NCBI GenBank assembly: GCA_017550525.1
Contig: JAFZOU010000096.1
Location: 51,443-115,442, forward strand
Length of the DNA stretch: 64,000 nt
Source of the DNA: Bacteroidales bacterium
GTDB lineage: Bacteria; Bacteroidota; Bacteroidia; Bacteroidales; UBA932
Direction: 5' to 3'
Under the pieces are notes generated by a model, which was given only the letters and a program-made list of their open reading frames with translations, was not told where the DNA came from and did no database searches. Positions 35,073-44,172 of this stretch are shown here, piece by piece; the stretch's first letter is position 1; every line of letters begins with the position of its first letter. A program made the translations under genes and the position numbers.

Positions 35073-36446
35073 ATGACTTTCACTATGATCATTGAGCTGC
35101 TCATCGTTCTGGCAGCACTGTACGTTGGCTCACGTTACGGGTCACTGGCCCTTGGAGCAATCAGCGGTATCGGCCTTGCTATCCTTGTATTTGGCTTTGG
35201 CCTCAAGCCCGGCACGCCCCCCACGGACGTTATCTATATCATCATCGCAGCAGTAACCTGCGCAGGCACGCTGCAGGCCTCAGGCGGTATGGACTGGATG
35301 ATCCAGATAGCGGAGAAAATGCTAAGGAAGAACCCCCAGCACATCACTTTCCTGGGTCCCCTTGTGACTTTCTTCCTCACCGTCCTGGTTGGCACGGGCC
35401 ATGTGGTTTACACCATCATGCCCATCATCTGCGACATCGCCCTCAAGAAGAATATCCGTCCGGAGCGTCCATGTGGCGTAGCTTCAGTTGCATCCCAGGT
35501 GGGCATCACATGCTCTCCCATAGCTGCGGCAGTTGTGGCGTTTGTTACAATTTCAAATGCTAACGGTTACATGGTCAGCATCCCCCAGGTCCTTATGGTT
35601 ACAATTCCGGCATGTGTGTGCGGCCTCATGTGCGCCGCCGCGGCATCCTACAAGAGGGGTAAGGACCTTGACAAAGACCCTGATTTCCTTGCCCGTAAGG
35701 CCGATCCCGAGATGTACCAGTACATGTACGGTCACAGCGCCACCACCCTTGACAAGGAAATCACCAAGGAGGCAAAGGCTTCCGTGTTTGTGTTCCTGGG
35801 CGCCCTGCTGGTCATTGTGGGATTCGCTTTCTGTCAGATGATAAAGATTGACGGAGTCTCGCTTGCCAAGACCATCAACCTTCCCAAGATGAATATCTGC
35901 ATCCAGATAATCATGCTCACAGCCGCAGCCGCCAACATCATCTTCTGTAAGGCCCAGCCCAAGAAGGCCGTTGCCGGTGCCGTGTGGCAGTCCGGAATGG
36001 TGGCCGTTGTTGCAATCTACGGCATTGCCTGGCTGGCCGATACCTACTTTGGAAACTATATGGACCAGATGAAGGAAATGCTTACCGGCCTTGTCACCAA
36101 CTACCCCTGGAGCATTGCTTTTGTGTTCTTCCTGGTATCAGTTCTCATCAACTCCCAGGGCGCCGTGGTTGTGGCCATGCTGCCCCTGGCCTATGAACTG
36201 GGCATTGCAGGTCCCGTGCTCCTTGGCGTTCTCCCCAGCGTGTACGGATACTTCTTCATCCCCAATTATCCGTCCGATATCGCAACCGTTAACTTCGACC
36301 GCTCCGGCACCACTGTTATCGGCAAATATCTCCTAAACCACAGCTTCATGATGCCTGGACTCATATGCGTATTTGTGTCCACCATAATTGGCTACCTTGT
36401 GACCAACGTGTTCTTTGCCGGATACTTTGCCAGCTTTGTTCAGTAG
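35073..36446 (+). CDS. dcuB: Anaerobic C4-dicarboxylate transporter (DcuA/DcuB family)
   Basis: 457 residues, about ten to twelve helices. It begins MTFTMIIELLIVLAALYVGSR and includes GGMDWMIQIAEKMLR, GTGHVVYTIMPIICDIA and a C-terminal VYGYFFIPNYPSDIATVNFDRSGTT, all typical of Dcu. The family exchanges fumarate, malate or aspartate for succinate in anaerobes, which suits fumarate respiration in Bacteroidales. Codons upstream of 35073 are open but overlap the divergent GH109-type gene; a TATATTAG near-match to the -7 box lies at 35042-35049. DcuA versus DcuB cannot be separated with certainty. Confidence 0.88.
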   Translation: MTFTMIIELLIVLAALYVGSRYGSLALGAISGIGLAILVFGFGLKPGTPPTDVIYIIIAAVTCAGTLQASGGMDWMIQIAEKMLRKNPQHITFLGPLVTFFLTVLVGTGHVVYTIMPIICDIALKKNIRPERPCGVASVASQVGITCSPIAAAVVAFVTISNANGYMVSIPQVLMVTIPACVCGLMCAAAASYKRGKDLDKDPDFLARKADPEMYQYMYGHSATTLDKEITKEAKASVFVFLGALLVIVGFAFCQMIKIDGVSLAKTINLPKMNICIQIIMLTAAAANIIFCKAQPKKAVAGAVWQSGMVAVVAIYGIAWLADTYFGNYMDQMKEMLTGLVTNYPWSIAFVFFLVSVLINSQGAVVVAMLPLAYELGIAGPVLLGVLPSVYGYFFIPNYPSDIATVNFDRSGTTVIGKYLLNHSFMMPGLICVFVSTIIGYLVTNVFFAGYFASFVQ

Positions 36447-36456
36447 CGCGGTCACG

Positions 36457-36487
36457 TTTGCAATTAGAGGAAAAATAACTAACTTTG
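36457..36487 (+). promoter_or_regulatory. Promoter of tRNA-Arg
   Basis: TTTG (36457-36460), a 19-bp spacer, then TAACTTTG (36480-36487): both parts of the Bacteroidota consensus with correct spacing, 16 bp before the tRNA. Confidence 0.75.
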
Positions 36488-36503
36488 CAGTCCCATTGAG
36501 GAT

Positions 36504-36577
36504 GGTTCCGTAGCTCAGCTGGATAGAGCAACAGCCTTCTAAGCTGTGGGTCACGCGTTCGAATCGCGTCGGAATCA
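36504..36577 (+). tRNA. tRNA-Arg (anticodon TCT)
   Basis: 74-nt cloverleaf. Acceptor GGTTCCG (36504-36510) pairs with CGGAATC (36570-36576); D-arm region TAGCTCAGCTGGATAGAGCA; anticodon arm CAGCC-TTCTAAG-CTG with anticodon TCT; T-loop GTTCGAATC. CCA is not encoded, usual for this phylum. It has its own promoter and terminator. Confidence 0.95.
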
Positions 36578-36584
36578 CAAGGAA

Positions 36585-36616
36585 AAGCAAGATCTCCAGA
36601 AGGTCTTGCTTTTTTT
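36585..36616 (+). terminator. Terminator after tRNA-Arg
   Basis: Stem AAGCAAGA (36585-36592) / TCTTGCTT (36604-36611) running into seven T residues. The rest of the gap to 36928 shows no gene or repeat that I recognise. Confidence 0.8.
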
Positions 36617-36928
36617 GTGACTGGCCGGCTGCAAAAGTGAAACGCTTCGATTCTTTCCTTTCCATTACATTTCCAAACCTGCATTACTCGTTTTTGGCTC
36701 ATCGACCAAATTGCTGACATGCTGGAATACAAAGGAATATAAACTCGGTCGTCCTATTAAAAATAACATCAGATAGTGTGGGAAGAAGATGATTTTGGTT
36801 AAAACGAAACACTTTGAAACATTTTTTTAAAAAAGCTTAATATGCTGAAATTCAATAGGTTGGATAAAAGTCCCTGCAGAAACGGTAATTATATGATATC
36901 TGAAGGTGTTTCATTTGCTTTTTTTGAG

Positions 36929-36936
36929 TAACTTTG
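36929..36936 (+). promoter_or_regulatory. -7 box for the PUL
   Basis: TAACTTTG, 25 bp before the SusC-like start, preceded by an AT-rich region. Likely the promoter of the susC-to-GH109 operon. No regulator gene (SusR-like, hybrid two-component or sigma/anti-sigma) is found next to it. Confidence 0.7.
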
Positions 36937-36961
36937 CATTAACTAAAATAATTAATAACTA

Positions 36962-39900
36962 ATGGCATCAGCAATGAGAAAACTATTCATCAGTGTGTTT
37001 GCCGTACTGGCATTCGCACTGTCCTCAAACGGCCAGAATATAACCATAACAGGCCGTGTTTTGGACTCTGCTGACGGTCAGCCTCTTGCCGGGGTTGGGG
37101 TCATACCCTCCACCGGAGGCGGTACCGTGACAGATTTTGACGGTAATTATCAAATCTCTGCCCCTTCAAATGCCTCTCTTACCTTCTCATCACTGGGTTA
37201 TGTCTCCGTGACGGAAGTTATTGGAGGCAGAGGCGTCATCAACGTCTCCCTTGACCCGGACAATCAGGTTATTGATGAGGTGGTCGTGATGGGTTATACA
37301 ACCCAGAAAAAGGCAGAAATTTCCAGCGCCGTTGTAACAATGTCCGGAGAAAAGCTCCATGACGTGGTTACTCCAGACGTGGGAAATATGCTTCAGGGAA
37401 AGGTTGCCGGCGTGCTTGTCTACAACGCTTCCGGCCAGCCTGGTGAATCGGCCCAGATACGCGTCCGCGGTACAGGTTCAATCTCCGCTTCTGCAGATCC
37501 TTTGTACGTTGTTGACGGCATCCCCGGCGGTTCTTTCAACCCTAACGACGTTGAAACCATCTCGGTTCTTAAAGATGCTGGTGCAACCGCAATCTATGGT
37601 TCAGATGCAGCCGGCGGCGTCATCGTTGTTACAACTAAGAAAGCAAAGGCAGGTCAGAAGACAGCGCTGGAATTCAAAGCCCAGGCAGGTGTCAAGCAGG
37701 CTCTTAGCGGCCGTTTCCGTCCTATGAGATCTGAAGAGGTTTACTACTTCTGTAAAGATCTGGTAAGTGATGTCATGGCCCCTTCAATGTTCAAGAAGGC
37801 TTATCCTGAATCACTGCTTGAGCGTGACTTCGACTGGATGAATGCTTCCTTTAAGCTTGGTGTCACCCAAAACTACTATGCTTCAGCAGCCGGCAGTGCA
37901 GAGGGTATCACTTATTTTGCCAGTCTTGACCACTACCGTGAGAAAGGTACTCTTATCAATACCAACTACAACCGTACTACCGGTCGTCTCAATCTGGGAG
38001 CAAAGCTTGCAAAGAGGCTTGACATGAATGTGCGTCTGCAGTTTGACAATTCCAACACGCAGTCTGCATCCAGCTATGTTACCCTTGAGTCGGCTTACCG
38101 TATGTCTCCCTGGGATAATCCCTATGATGAGGCCGGTAACCCCGTCTACGTCCCCCAGGATGGTCTCAAGTGGTATTCCCACGACAAATTCAATATCTTC
38201 CAGAACGAACTTTTCAATTATGAGAAGTCAAATGGTCACGACATTACCGGAGACCTGCAGTTCATTTGGAGAATAACTGACTGGCTCAGCTTTACCAGCA
38301 CCAATCGTTATTCCACATCAGCATCCACCTGGAAGAGCCTGATAGATCCCCGCACGGCAATCGCAGATTCAGGCGGCAGCATTACCAAGGTTACTTCTAC
38401 CGGGAACAGTTTCTCCACATCAAACCTCCTCAAGTACAGCCAGGTCTTTGGTGGCGCACACAATGTGAACGCCATGATCGGTTGGGAATGGAGTACATGG
38501 AAGAACGACAACACTACCGCAGAAGGTATCGGCCTCAAGGGCGGTCTTACTGTTCTTAACGCAGCTGCGCCAAGCGGCGTTGGCGGATACTACACTGAGG
38601 GAGAAGGATGGTCTGTCTTCGGCCAGGCACAGTACAGCTATCTTGAGAAGTACATCCTCACAGCTTCAATACGTGCCGATGCAAGTTCAGTATTTGCCCC
38701 CAATCACAGAATCGGTGTATTCCCTTCGGTTTCGGCCGCGTGGGTTGCTTCTTCAGAAGACTTCCTTAAAGATGTCAAGGCAATCTCCCTGTTGAAACTA
38801 CGTGCCAGCTATGGACAAACCGGTAATTCCGGAATTCAGCCCTACGCTTATTTCGCAACTTATGCTGCAAGTCCCCGTGTGCAGTACCAGGGTGTTGTGG
38901 GTATGTATCCCGACAAAATGGAAAACATGGACCTCCACTGGGAAAGGGCAAATATGACCAATATCGGTATCGATCTCGGCATCAAGAAATTCCTTGAGGT
39001 TAACCTGGACCTTTACCACATCCTCAACGATGATCTCCTTCTTAACGTTCCCACTTCTCCTTCCACAGGTTTCACCAGCATAACCAAGAACAGTGGTGCC
39101 GTGAGAAATATGGGTGTTGAACTGAACATCGCTTCTACCAATATCAATAAGAAGAATTTCACCTGGACAACCGGTTTCAATATCGGCTTCAACAGGAACA
39201 CAGTGGTGTCCATCCCTAATGGAGAAGACATTGTCCAAACCGTAGGCTCCAACAGTGCCCGCCAGATTATCCGTCAGGGAGAGTCCCTGTACAGTTGGTA
39301 TATGCCTAAGTGGATGGGAGTAGATCCCGATAACGGTGATCCTCTTTGGTATCACTATGAGAGGGATGAAGACGGCAATGTCCTCTCTGAGGGCCCGGCA
39401 CCTGTCTTTGATCCGGACAGTGATTCCCAGATTGTAGGATGCGCTTCTCCTCTTTTCAGCGGCGGTCTTGTGAATAATTTCCGCCTTGGAAACTTCTCTC
39501 TGGCCATCAACCTCAACTATGTTGTTGGTAACAAGATATTCAACTACACCCGTGTTACAATGGATACTGACGGTCACTATACCACAGACTACAACCAGAT
39601 GTCCATTGACAACGGTCTTGGTTGGACCCGTTGGCAGCAGCCCGGAGATATTGCTACCCATCCCAAGGCGGTTCCCGGCGGAAACAAGAACTCGGATGGC
39701 GTAAGTTCCCGTTACCTTGAAGACGGAAGTTTCCTCCGCATCAAGAACGTGACACTTGCCTATGACCTTCCGGCGGAATTCCTCAAGAAAATCCATATGC
39801 GGGAAGCTCGCGTCTTCATTTCCGGGGACAACCTTTACACCCTTTCGGCATTCTCCGGAATGGATCCCGAAGTAAGACTTGAGAGCACCATGTATGAGCT

Positions 39901-39970
39901 GGCAGGTATGTATTCCATGAACTATCCTGTAGGCCGCGTGTTCTCACTTGGAGTTAACGTAAAATTCTAG
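36962..39970 (+). CDS. susC-like: SusC/RagA-family TonB-dependent outer membrane transporter
   Basis: 1002 residues. Signal peptide (MRKLFISVFAVLAFALSSNG; start may be 36974), then a carboxypeptidase-regulatory-like domain (ITGRVLDSADGQPLAGVGVI, residues about 25-105), a plug domain (MLQGKVAGVLVYNASGQPGE, IRVRGTGSISASADPLYVVDG) and a large beta-barrel ending in FSLGVNVKF. It imports oligosaccharides using TonB energy together with the SusD-like lid encoded 7 bp downstream. First gene of the PUL. The plug contains the family's ATAIYGSDAAGGVIVVTTK stretch. Confidence 0.96.
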   Translation: MASAMRKLFISVFAVLAFALSSNGQNITITGRVLDSADGQPLAGVGVIPSTGGGTVTDFDGNYQISAPSNASLTFSSLGYVSVTEVIGGRGVINVSLDPDNQVIDEVVVMGYTTQKKAEISSAVVTMSGEKLHDVVTPDVGNMLQGKVAGVLVYNASGQPGESAQIRVRGTGSISASADPLYVVDGIPGGSFNPNDVETISVLKDAGATAIYGSDAAGGVIVVTTKKAKAGQKTALEFKAQAGVKQALSGRFRPMRSEEVYYFCKDLVSDVMAPSMFKKAYPESLLERDFDWMNASFKLGVTQNYYASAAGSAEGITYFASLDHYREKGTLINTNYNRTTGRLNLGAKLAKRLDMNVRLQFDNSNTQSASSYVTLESAYRMSPWDNPYDEAGNPVYVPQDGLKWYSHDKFNIFQNELFNYEKSNGHDITGDLQFIWRITDWLSFTSTNRYSTSASTWKSLIDPRTAIADSGGSITKVTSTGNSFSTSNLLKYSQVFGGAHNVNAMIGWEWSTWKNDNTTAEGIGLKGGLTVLNAAAPSGVGGYYTEGEGWSVFGQAQYSYLEKYILTASIRADASSVFAPNHRIGVFPSVSAAWVASSEDFLKDVKAISLLKLRASYGQTGNSGIQPYAYFATYAASPRVQYQGVVGMYPDKMENMDLHWERANMTNIGIDLGIKKFLEVNLDLYHILNDDLLLNVPTSPSTGFTSITKNSGAVRNMGVELNIASTNINKKNFTWTTGFNIGFNRNTVVSIPNGEDIVQTVGSNSARQIIRQGESLYSWYMPKWMGVDPDNGDPLWYHYERDEDGNVLSEGPAPVFDPDSDSQIVGCASPLFSGGLVNNFRLGNFSLAINLNYVVGNKIFNYTRVTMDTDGHYTTDYNQMSIDNGLGWTRWQQPGDIATHPKAVPGGNKNSDGVSSRYLEDGSFLRIKNVTLAYDLPAEFLKKIHMREARVFISGDNLYTLSAFSGMDPEVRLESTMYELAGMYSMNYPVGRVFSLGVNVKF

Positions 39971-39977
39971 TTGCCGT

Positions 39978-41699
39978 ATGAAAAAGATTGTTTATTTACT
40001 CTCAATTGTGCTGCTTGCGGCAGCTTGCAACCTTGAAAAGTTCCCTTCAGATGCACTTTCATCTGATTCAATGAAGAATCCGGACAATGCCTCTACGGTG
40101 ACTGACGGTACTTATGCAATGTTCAAGGCTATCCTTATGTATAGCGGAATGGACTACTCCGCAAACTCTTATGTCCGCCATTTCTTCCAGATGGCAGAGT
40201 TCCGGGGAGACAACATTGTCCTTTGCGCAAAGACAACGGACCCTCTTAACAACGCAGTCTGTTACTCGGATGTTTCCACGGAAGGTAATACCGGTTATTA
40301 CTGGTGGATTTCCTACAAGATTATCCTCAGCGCCAATGCAATGATTGAGGCTATTCCCGAAGGCCAGTCCGAGACCCTTGACCATATCCTTGGCGAGAAT
40401 TATTTCATGAGAGCCGTATCTCATTTGAATCTGCTCCAGATTTATTCAAAACCTTATTCTTTTGGCAGGGAAAATCCGGGTGTCGTTCTCCGTCTGTCCT
40501 CCGATTGCAGCACTACCGTCCGTGCAACTGTGGGTGATTGCTATGATGCAGTTGAGGCAGATCTCACCAAGGCTGCTGAACTGATGAAAGGTGGATCCCG
40601 CCGCGGAAACAACGGCTATGCAAGCTATGAAGCTGCAATGGGCATCCTCTCCAGGGTTCAGCTGTATATGGGCAAATATGACGAATGCATACAGACGGTT
40701 ACAACAGTGCTGAATGGTGCAGAACCCGTTTCCAAGCTTGATCCTGATTATGAGAATCTTTTCCAGCACTCAAAGACTTCCCCTGAAGTCCTCTGGTGTG
40801 TTGCAATGATTCCCAGCGACTGGACCAGCCAGAAGGGTTCCATGGGCTCAATGTTCTACTCCTGCAGCCAGAAGAGTGGCACATCGGCCCCTCCTGGAGC
40901 AGATGGTTGGGGAGAGATGTATTACTCTCAGCCCCTTATGGATCTGTTTGGCCGCTATCCTGAGGATATCCGCTTCAAGACCATGGCCGAACCTTACAAT
41001 CAGTCCGACAAACTAATGGTTTATTGGCCCAAGAAGAACACCACCGACGGATTCTTCCGCCTTATGTTCGTAGACGAAAATCCTACAGTTAATGGTGCCG
41101 GTGAGCCTACCGCTTGCAAGGATTCCGACGGTAATTCTTATCCCATCGAGAAACGTATTGTCAATACATATCCTGAGTACCATATCTCCTACGGTGGTGA
41201 TGATGTAAGGCTTGGCGTAATGAATAGGTGTGACCAGAACAACACTTATCCTGTTGTTTACATGAAGAAGTTCTCCAATATGGACGGAGCCGTCAATGTC
41301 CTCAACTCTCCTATTATGGTGCGCTGGTCAGAGGTTATCCTCAACAGGGCCGAGGCTTACGCCCATAAGGGAATGGAAACAGAAGCCCTTGACGATGTAA
41401 ATGCAATCCGTACCCGTGCCGGTCTTGTAGGTGATGCCCAGATGAGCGACGCCAATCGTGCCGACCGCGGATATGCAGGAAATGAGGGGCTTCTTGACCT
41501 TGTGCTTGACGAGCGCCGTATGGAACTTTGTTTCGAGGGCTTCCGCCCGTACGACCTTATCCGCAACAAGAAGGATATCGACCGCCGTTATGGTGGCTAC
41601 CATCCTTATGCGGTGGTGAAATATGATGATCCAAAGATTCCTTACCTCATTCCCAATGAGGAGATTTCAACCAGTCATATCCCTCAGAATCAAAGATAA
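39978..41699 (+). CDS. susD-like: SusD/RagB-family surface glycan-binding lipoprotein
   Basis: 573 residues. Lipobox LLAAACNLEKFP gives an acylated Cys near residue 17. The body has SusD features: an N-terminal helical TPR-like part (GENYFMRAVSHLNLLQIYSKPYSFG), and near the C-terminus LILNRAEAYAHKG-like (VILNRAEAYAHKGMETEALDD) and LDLVLDERRMELCFEGFRPYDLIR, the typical signature. It ends in IPQNQR. It forms the lid of the SusC barrel and binds glycans at the cell surface. Confidence 0.96.
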   Translation: MKKIVYLLSIVLLAAACNLEKFPSDALSSDSMKNPDNASTVTDGTYAMFKAILMYSGMDYSANSYVRHFFQMAEFRGDNIVLCAKTTDPLNNAVCYSDVSTEGNTGYYWWISYKIILSANAMIEAIPEGQSETLDHILGENYFMRAVSHLNLLQIYSKPYSFGRENPGVVLRLSSDCSTTVRATVGDCYDAVEADLTKAAELMKGGSRRGNNGYASYEAAMGILSRVQLYMGKYDECIQTVTTVLNGAEPVSKLDPDYENLFQHSKTSPEVLWCVAMIPSDWTSQKGSMGSMFYSCSQKSGTSAPPGADGWGEMYYSQPLMDLFGRYPEDIRFKTMAEPYNQSDKLMVYWPKKNTTDGFFRLMFVDENPTVNGAGEPTACKDSDGNSYPIEKRIVNTYPEYHISYGGDDVRLGVMNRCDQNNTYPVVYMKKFSNMDGAVNVLNSPIMVRWSEVILNRAEAYAHKGMETEALDDVNAIRTRAGLVGDAQMSDANRADRGYAGNEGLLDLVLDERRMELCFEGFRPYDLIRNKKDIDRRYGGYHPYAVVKYDDPKIPYLIPNEEISTSHIPQNQR

Positions 41700-41748
41700 C
41701 TGTACAAACCAAACTATATTATTAATTAATTTTTAAACTTTCATTATT

Positions 41749-42579
41749 ATGAAAAAAACTTTACTTTTCATTGCAATGGCAATGGTAATGGTAGTTGGTT
41801 GCCAAAACAAGAACAATCCTTCCAAGCCCGGTGGTGGGAAGGAAGATGACAATCAGAACGCCTCAGAGGAGCTTATCGCCATCGACGGTGACTTCGCCGA
41901 CTGGGATGCTGCAGGTGACAGAGTTGTTACCATTAAGAACGTCAAGTCATATGAGGGTCAGGAAATTTCCGAAGACCTTCAGAGAATCGACGCCCTTAAG
42001 GTTGCAAAGTTTGCTTCCGACAAATACAATCTCTATGTTTACTGTGAGGTAGACAAGAGCATTGTATACAAAGGCGGTGTTCCTAACTGGGCAGGCGAAA
42101 TTCTTGAGCCTTCTACTGCAGGTCCTGTCGACATTTACATCGATGCAGACTGCAAGACCGTAACCCAGGGAGAAACTGTCATTTACACCGGCGGTATCAA
42201 CTGGATTTGGGAAGAAACCGGTTGGGAGTATGGCTTTGAGGCTTCAAGCGCTTTCTCATCAGAAGGCGAAATCGAAAGTGGTGAGCTCTTCAAATTCACC
42301 GGTGCAGACGGCACTGATATTTGGGCCGTTGATCCTCCGGCAAAGGAGAATATCACTGGCGAAGGTATCTTCAGCGCATTCAGCAAGAAGGAAGGTAACA
42401 TCGTAAAGTTTGAGATCGCCATTACCCGTGCCTTTATGCCCAAGCTTGGCGACAAGATCAAGATTGGCGTAGAGGTCATGTCAGAGAACTGGATGCTCAT
42501 GGGCGTCCTTCCTCAGGCAAACGGCACCGCAGAAGGTGCATGGCAGGGCCTGCTTCAGGAGATCACCCTCTTCAAGTAG
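41749..42579 (+). CDS. Surface lipoprotein in SusE/F position, CBM9-like
   Basis: 276 residues. Lipobox MVVGCQNKN near residue 19, a Gly/Asp/Asn-rich linker (SKPGGGKEDDNQNASEE), then a single beta-rich domain beginning IAIDGDFADWDAAGD, which is the usual start of carbohydrate-binding family 9-type domains. Position directly behind susD is that of SusE/SusF-type glycan-binding proteins. No match to SusE or SusF sequence itself is evident. A strong terminator follows, so expression of downstream genes may be lower. Confidence 0.72.
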   Translation: MKKTLLFIAMAMVMVVGCQNKNNPSKPGGGKEDDNQNASEELIAIDGDFADWDAAGDRVVTIKNVKSYEGQEISEDLQRIDALKVAKFASDKYNLYVYCEVDKSIVYKGGVPNWAGEILEPSTAGPVDIYIDADCKTVTQGETVIYTGGINWIWEETGWEYGFEASSAFSSEGEIESGELFKFTGADGTDIWAVDPPAKENITGEGIFSAFSKKEGNIVKFEIAITRAFMPKLGDKIKIGVEVMSENWMLMGVLPQANGTAEGAWQGLLQEITLFK

Positions 42580-42592
42580 TTTTAACCTTATG

Positions 42593-42630
42593 AAGGGCTG
42601 GCCAAAACAACTTTGGCCGGCCCTTTTTTA
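42593..42630 (+). terminator. Attenuating terminator inside the PUL
   Basis: 14-bp arms AAGGGCTGGCCAAA (42593-42606) / TTTGGCCGGCCCTT (42612-42625) with one G-T pair, then six T residues. It lies between the binding proteins and the enzymes, as in many Sus-like operons where the susCD part is made in excess. Confidence 0.85.
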
Positions 42631-42639
42631 CTTTTTTAT

Positions 42640-44172
42640 ATGAAATCAGGCAGTTTAAAGTATCTTTTGATTATTCTCGCCTTTACGGCGTGTAATGGCA
42701 GCAAGACTGTCATTCCTTTGTCTTCAGGAGAGAAGGTATGGGGTGGTCAGATAAAAAAAGGCTCAGTTATGCCGTATGAGGCGGGCTTTGAAACATCCCT
42801 TTCAGACAACCTCTCGAACCAGGTAGCTCCACTTCTGCTTACCTCCGAGGGACAATGGGTATGGAGTGACGCCCCCTTTGACTTCCAGGTCACCGACAAA
42901 GGGATTATCATAAAGAACGCGTCTGCGCCAATCCACAAGGGTAAGGCGGGCAGTACCCTCTCAGATGCGTATAAGGCTGCCTCAAAGGCGTTTTTCCCTG
43001 CCGATGGCGTGATGCCTCCAAGGGAATTTTACCAGGTGCCGCAGTATAACACCTGGATAGAACTTTTATATGATCAAAACCAGGAAGGCGTGCTTTCTTA
43101 TGCCCGTGGCATCCTGGAGCATGGTCTGCCCCCGGGGATTATTATGATAGATGATACCTGGCAGGAAGACTATGGCAAATGGAATTTCCATCCCGGCCGT
43201 TTCCCCAACCCTGCGGCCATGTGCGACCAACTTCACAAGATGGGTTTCAAGGTTATGCTTTGGGTGTGCCCCTTCGTGAGTATGGACCAGTATCAGATTT
43301 GCCGGGAAATCAATTCTTTCCAGGGTTTCCTGATGGATGACGACGGCCCGCTTCCTGTGCGCTGGTGGAATGGAACTTCCGCAGTGCTGGATCTCTCTAA
43401 TGAAAAATCGGCCCAATGGTTCAATGGAGAGCTGCACCGTCTTATGGACGACTATGGCGTTGATGGATTCAAGTTTGACGCCGCCGATTTTATTTTCTAT
43501 CCGGAAGACGGATACAGACAGTGTGACCTGTTTGTCAAATTGGCAAGGAATTACCCCTATAATGAACTTAGGGCAGGTTGGTGCAATGCCGGTACTCCTG
43601 TAGTGAATCGCTTGCACGATAAGGCCCACTCTTGGGAAGACCTTGCAAAACTTATCCCGGAAATGATGGCCGAAAGCCTCATGGGATTCAGCTTCTGTTG
43701 CCCCGATATGGTGGGCGGCGGCAGCTTTGAAACATTCTTGAGCGGGGACACCGATCAAGATATCATAGTCCGATCTGCTCAGGTACACGCCCTGATGCCG
43801 ATGATTCAATTCTCACTTGCACCATGGCGGGTTTTGGATAGCGAGCATTATAACGCGGTGCTGAAAGCCGTTCAAATCAGGAATTCCAAGCTTGAGCTTA
43901 TTGAAAAACTATTTAAGAGAGCCTCTGAGACGGGTGAGCCCATTGTGGCCCCTATGGAGTATGTTTTTCCTCATCAGGGCCTCCATTCGGTCAAAGACCA
44001 ATTTGTACTTGGCGACAGCATAATAGTAGCGCCGGTCATCGGCCCCGGTACTGTCAGGGAAGTCATTCTCCCGGAAGGCAGGTGGATTTCCGATGACGGT
44101 ACGGAGTACGACGGTGGCAAATATACTATACAAGTTCCTATTGACAGATTACCTTATTTCCAAAAGATATGA
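42640..44172 (+). CDS. Glycoside hydrolase family 31 lipoprotein (possible alpha-N-acetylgalactosaminidase)
   Basis: 510 residues. Lipobox ILAFTACNGSK near residue 19. A short N-terminal beta domain precedes a TIM barrel with IIMIDDTWQEDYGKWNFHPGRFP, GFKVMLWVCPFVSM and the nucleophile motif YGVDGFKFDAADF (Asp280). The motif W-x-D-x-x-E-type around the subsite is not obvious. GH31 contains alpha-glucosidases, alpha-galactosidases and alpha-GalNAc-ases; the neighbours (GH109, NahK-like kinase) favour GalNAc, but this is inference. It starts 10 bp after the terminator T-run and overlaps the next gene by 4 bp. Confidence 0.83.
   Translation: MKSGSLKYLLIILAFTACNGSKTVIPLSSGEKVWGGQIKKGSVMPYEAGFETSLSDNLSNQVAPLLLTSEGQWVWSDAPFDFQVTDKGIIIKNASAPIHKGKAGSTLSDAYKAASKAFFPADGVMPPREFYQVPQYNTWIELLYDQNQEGVLSYARGILEHGLPPGIIMIDDTWQEDYGKWNFHPGRFPNPAAMCDQLHKMGFKVMLWVCPFVSMDQYQICREINSFQGFLMDDDGPLPVRWWNGTSAVLDLSNEKSAQWFNGELHRLMDDYGVDGFKFDAADFIFYPEDGYRQCDLFVKLARNYPYNELRAGWCNAGTPVVNRLHDKAHSWEDLAKLIPEMMAESLMGFSFCCPDMVGGGSFETFLSGDTDQDIIVRSAQVHALMPMIQFSLAPWRVLDSEHYNAVLKAVQIRNSKLELIEKLFKRASETGEPIVAPMEYVFPHQGLHSVKDQFVLGDSIIVAPVIGPGTVREVILPEGRWISDDGTEYDGGKYTIQVPIDRLPYFQKI

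Noticed and set aside
36617-36928. Gene or remnant between tRNA-Arg and the PUL
   Set aside because: Short open stretches such as RFWLIDQIADMLEYKGI lack a start and family match; no integrase or att duplication is seen near tRNA-Arg.
38798-39796. Long minus-strand frame opposite the SusC gene
   Set aside because: Shadow frame without protein-family features; the plus-strand barrel is complete.
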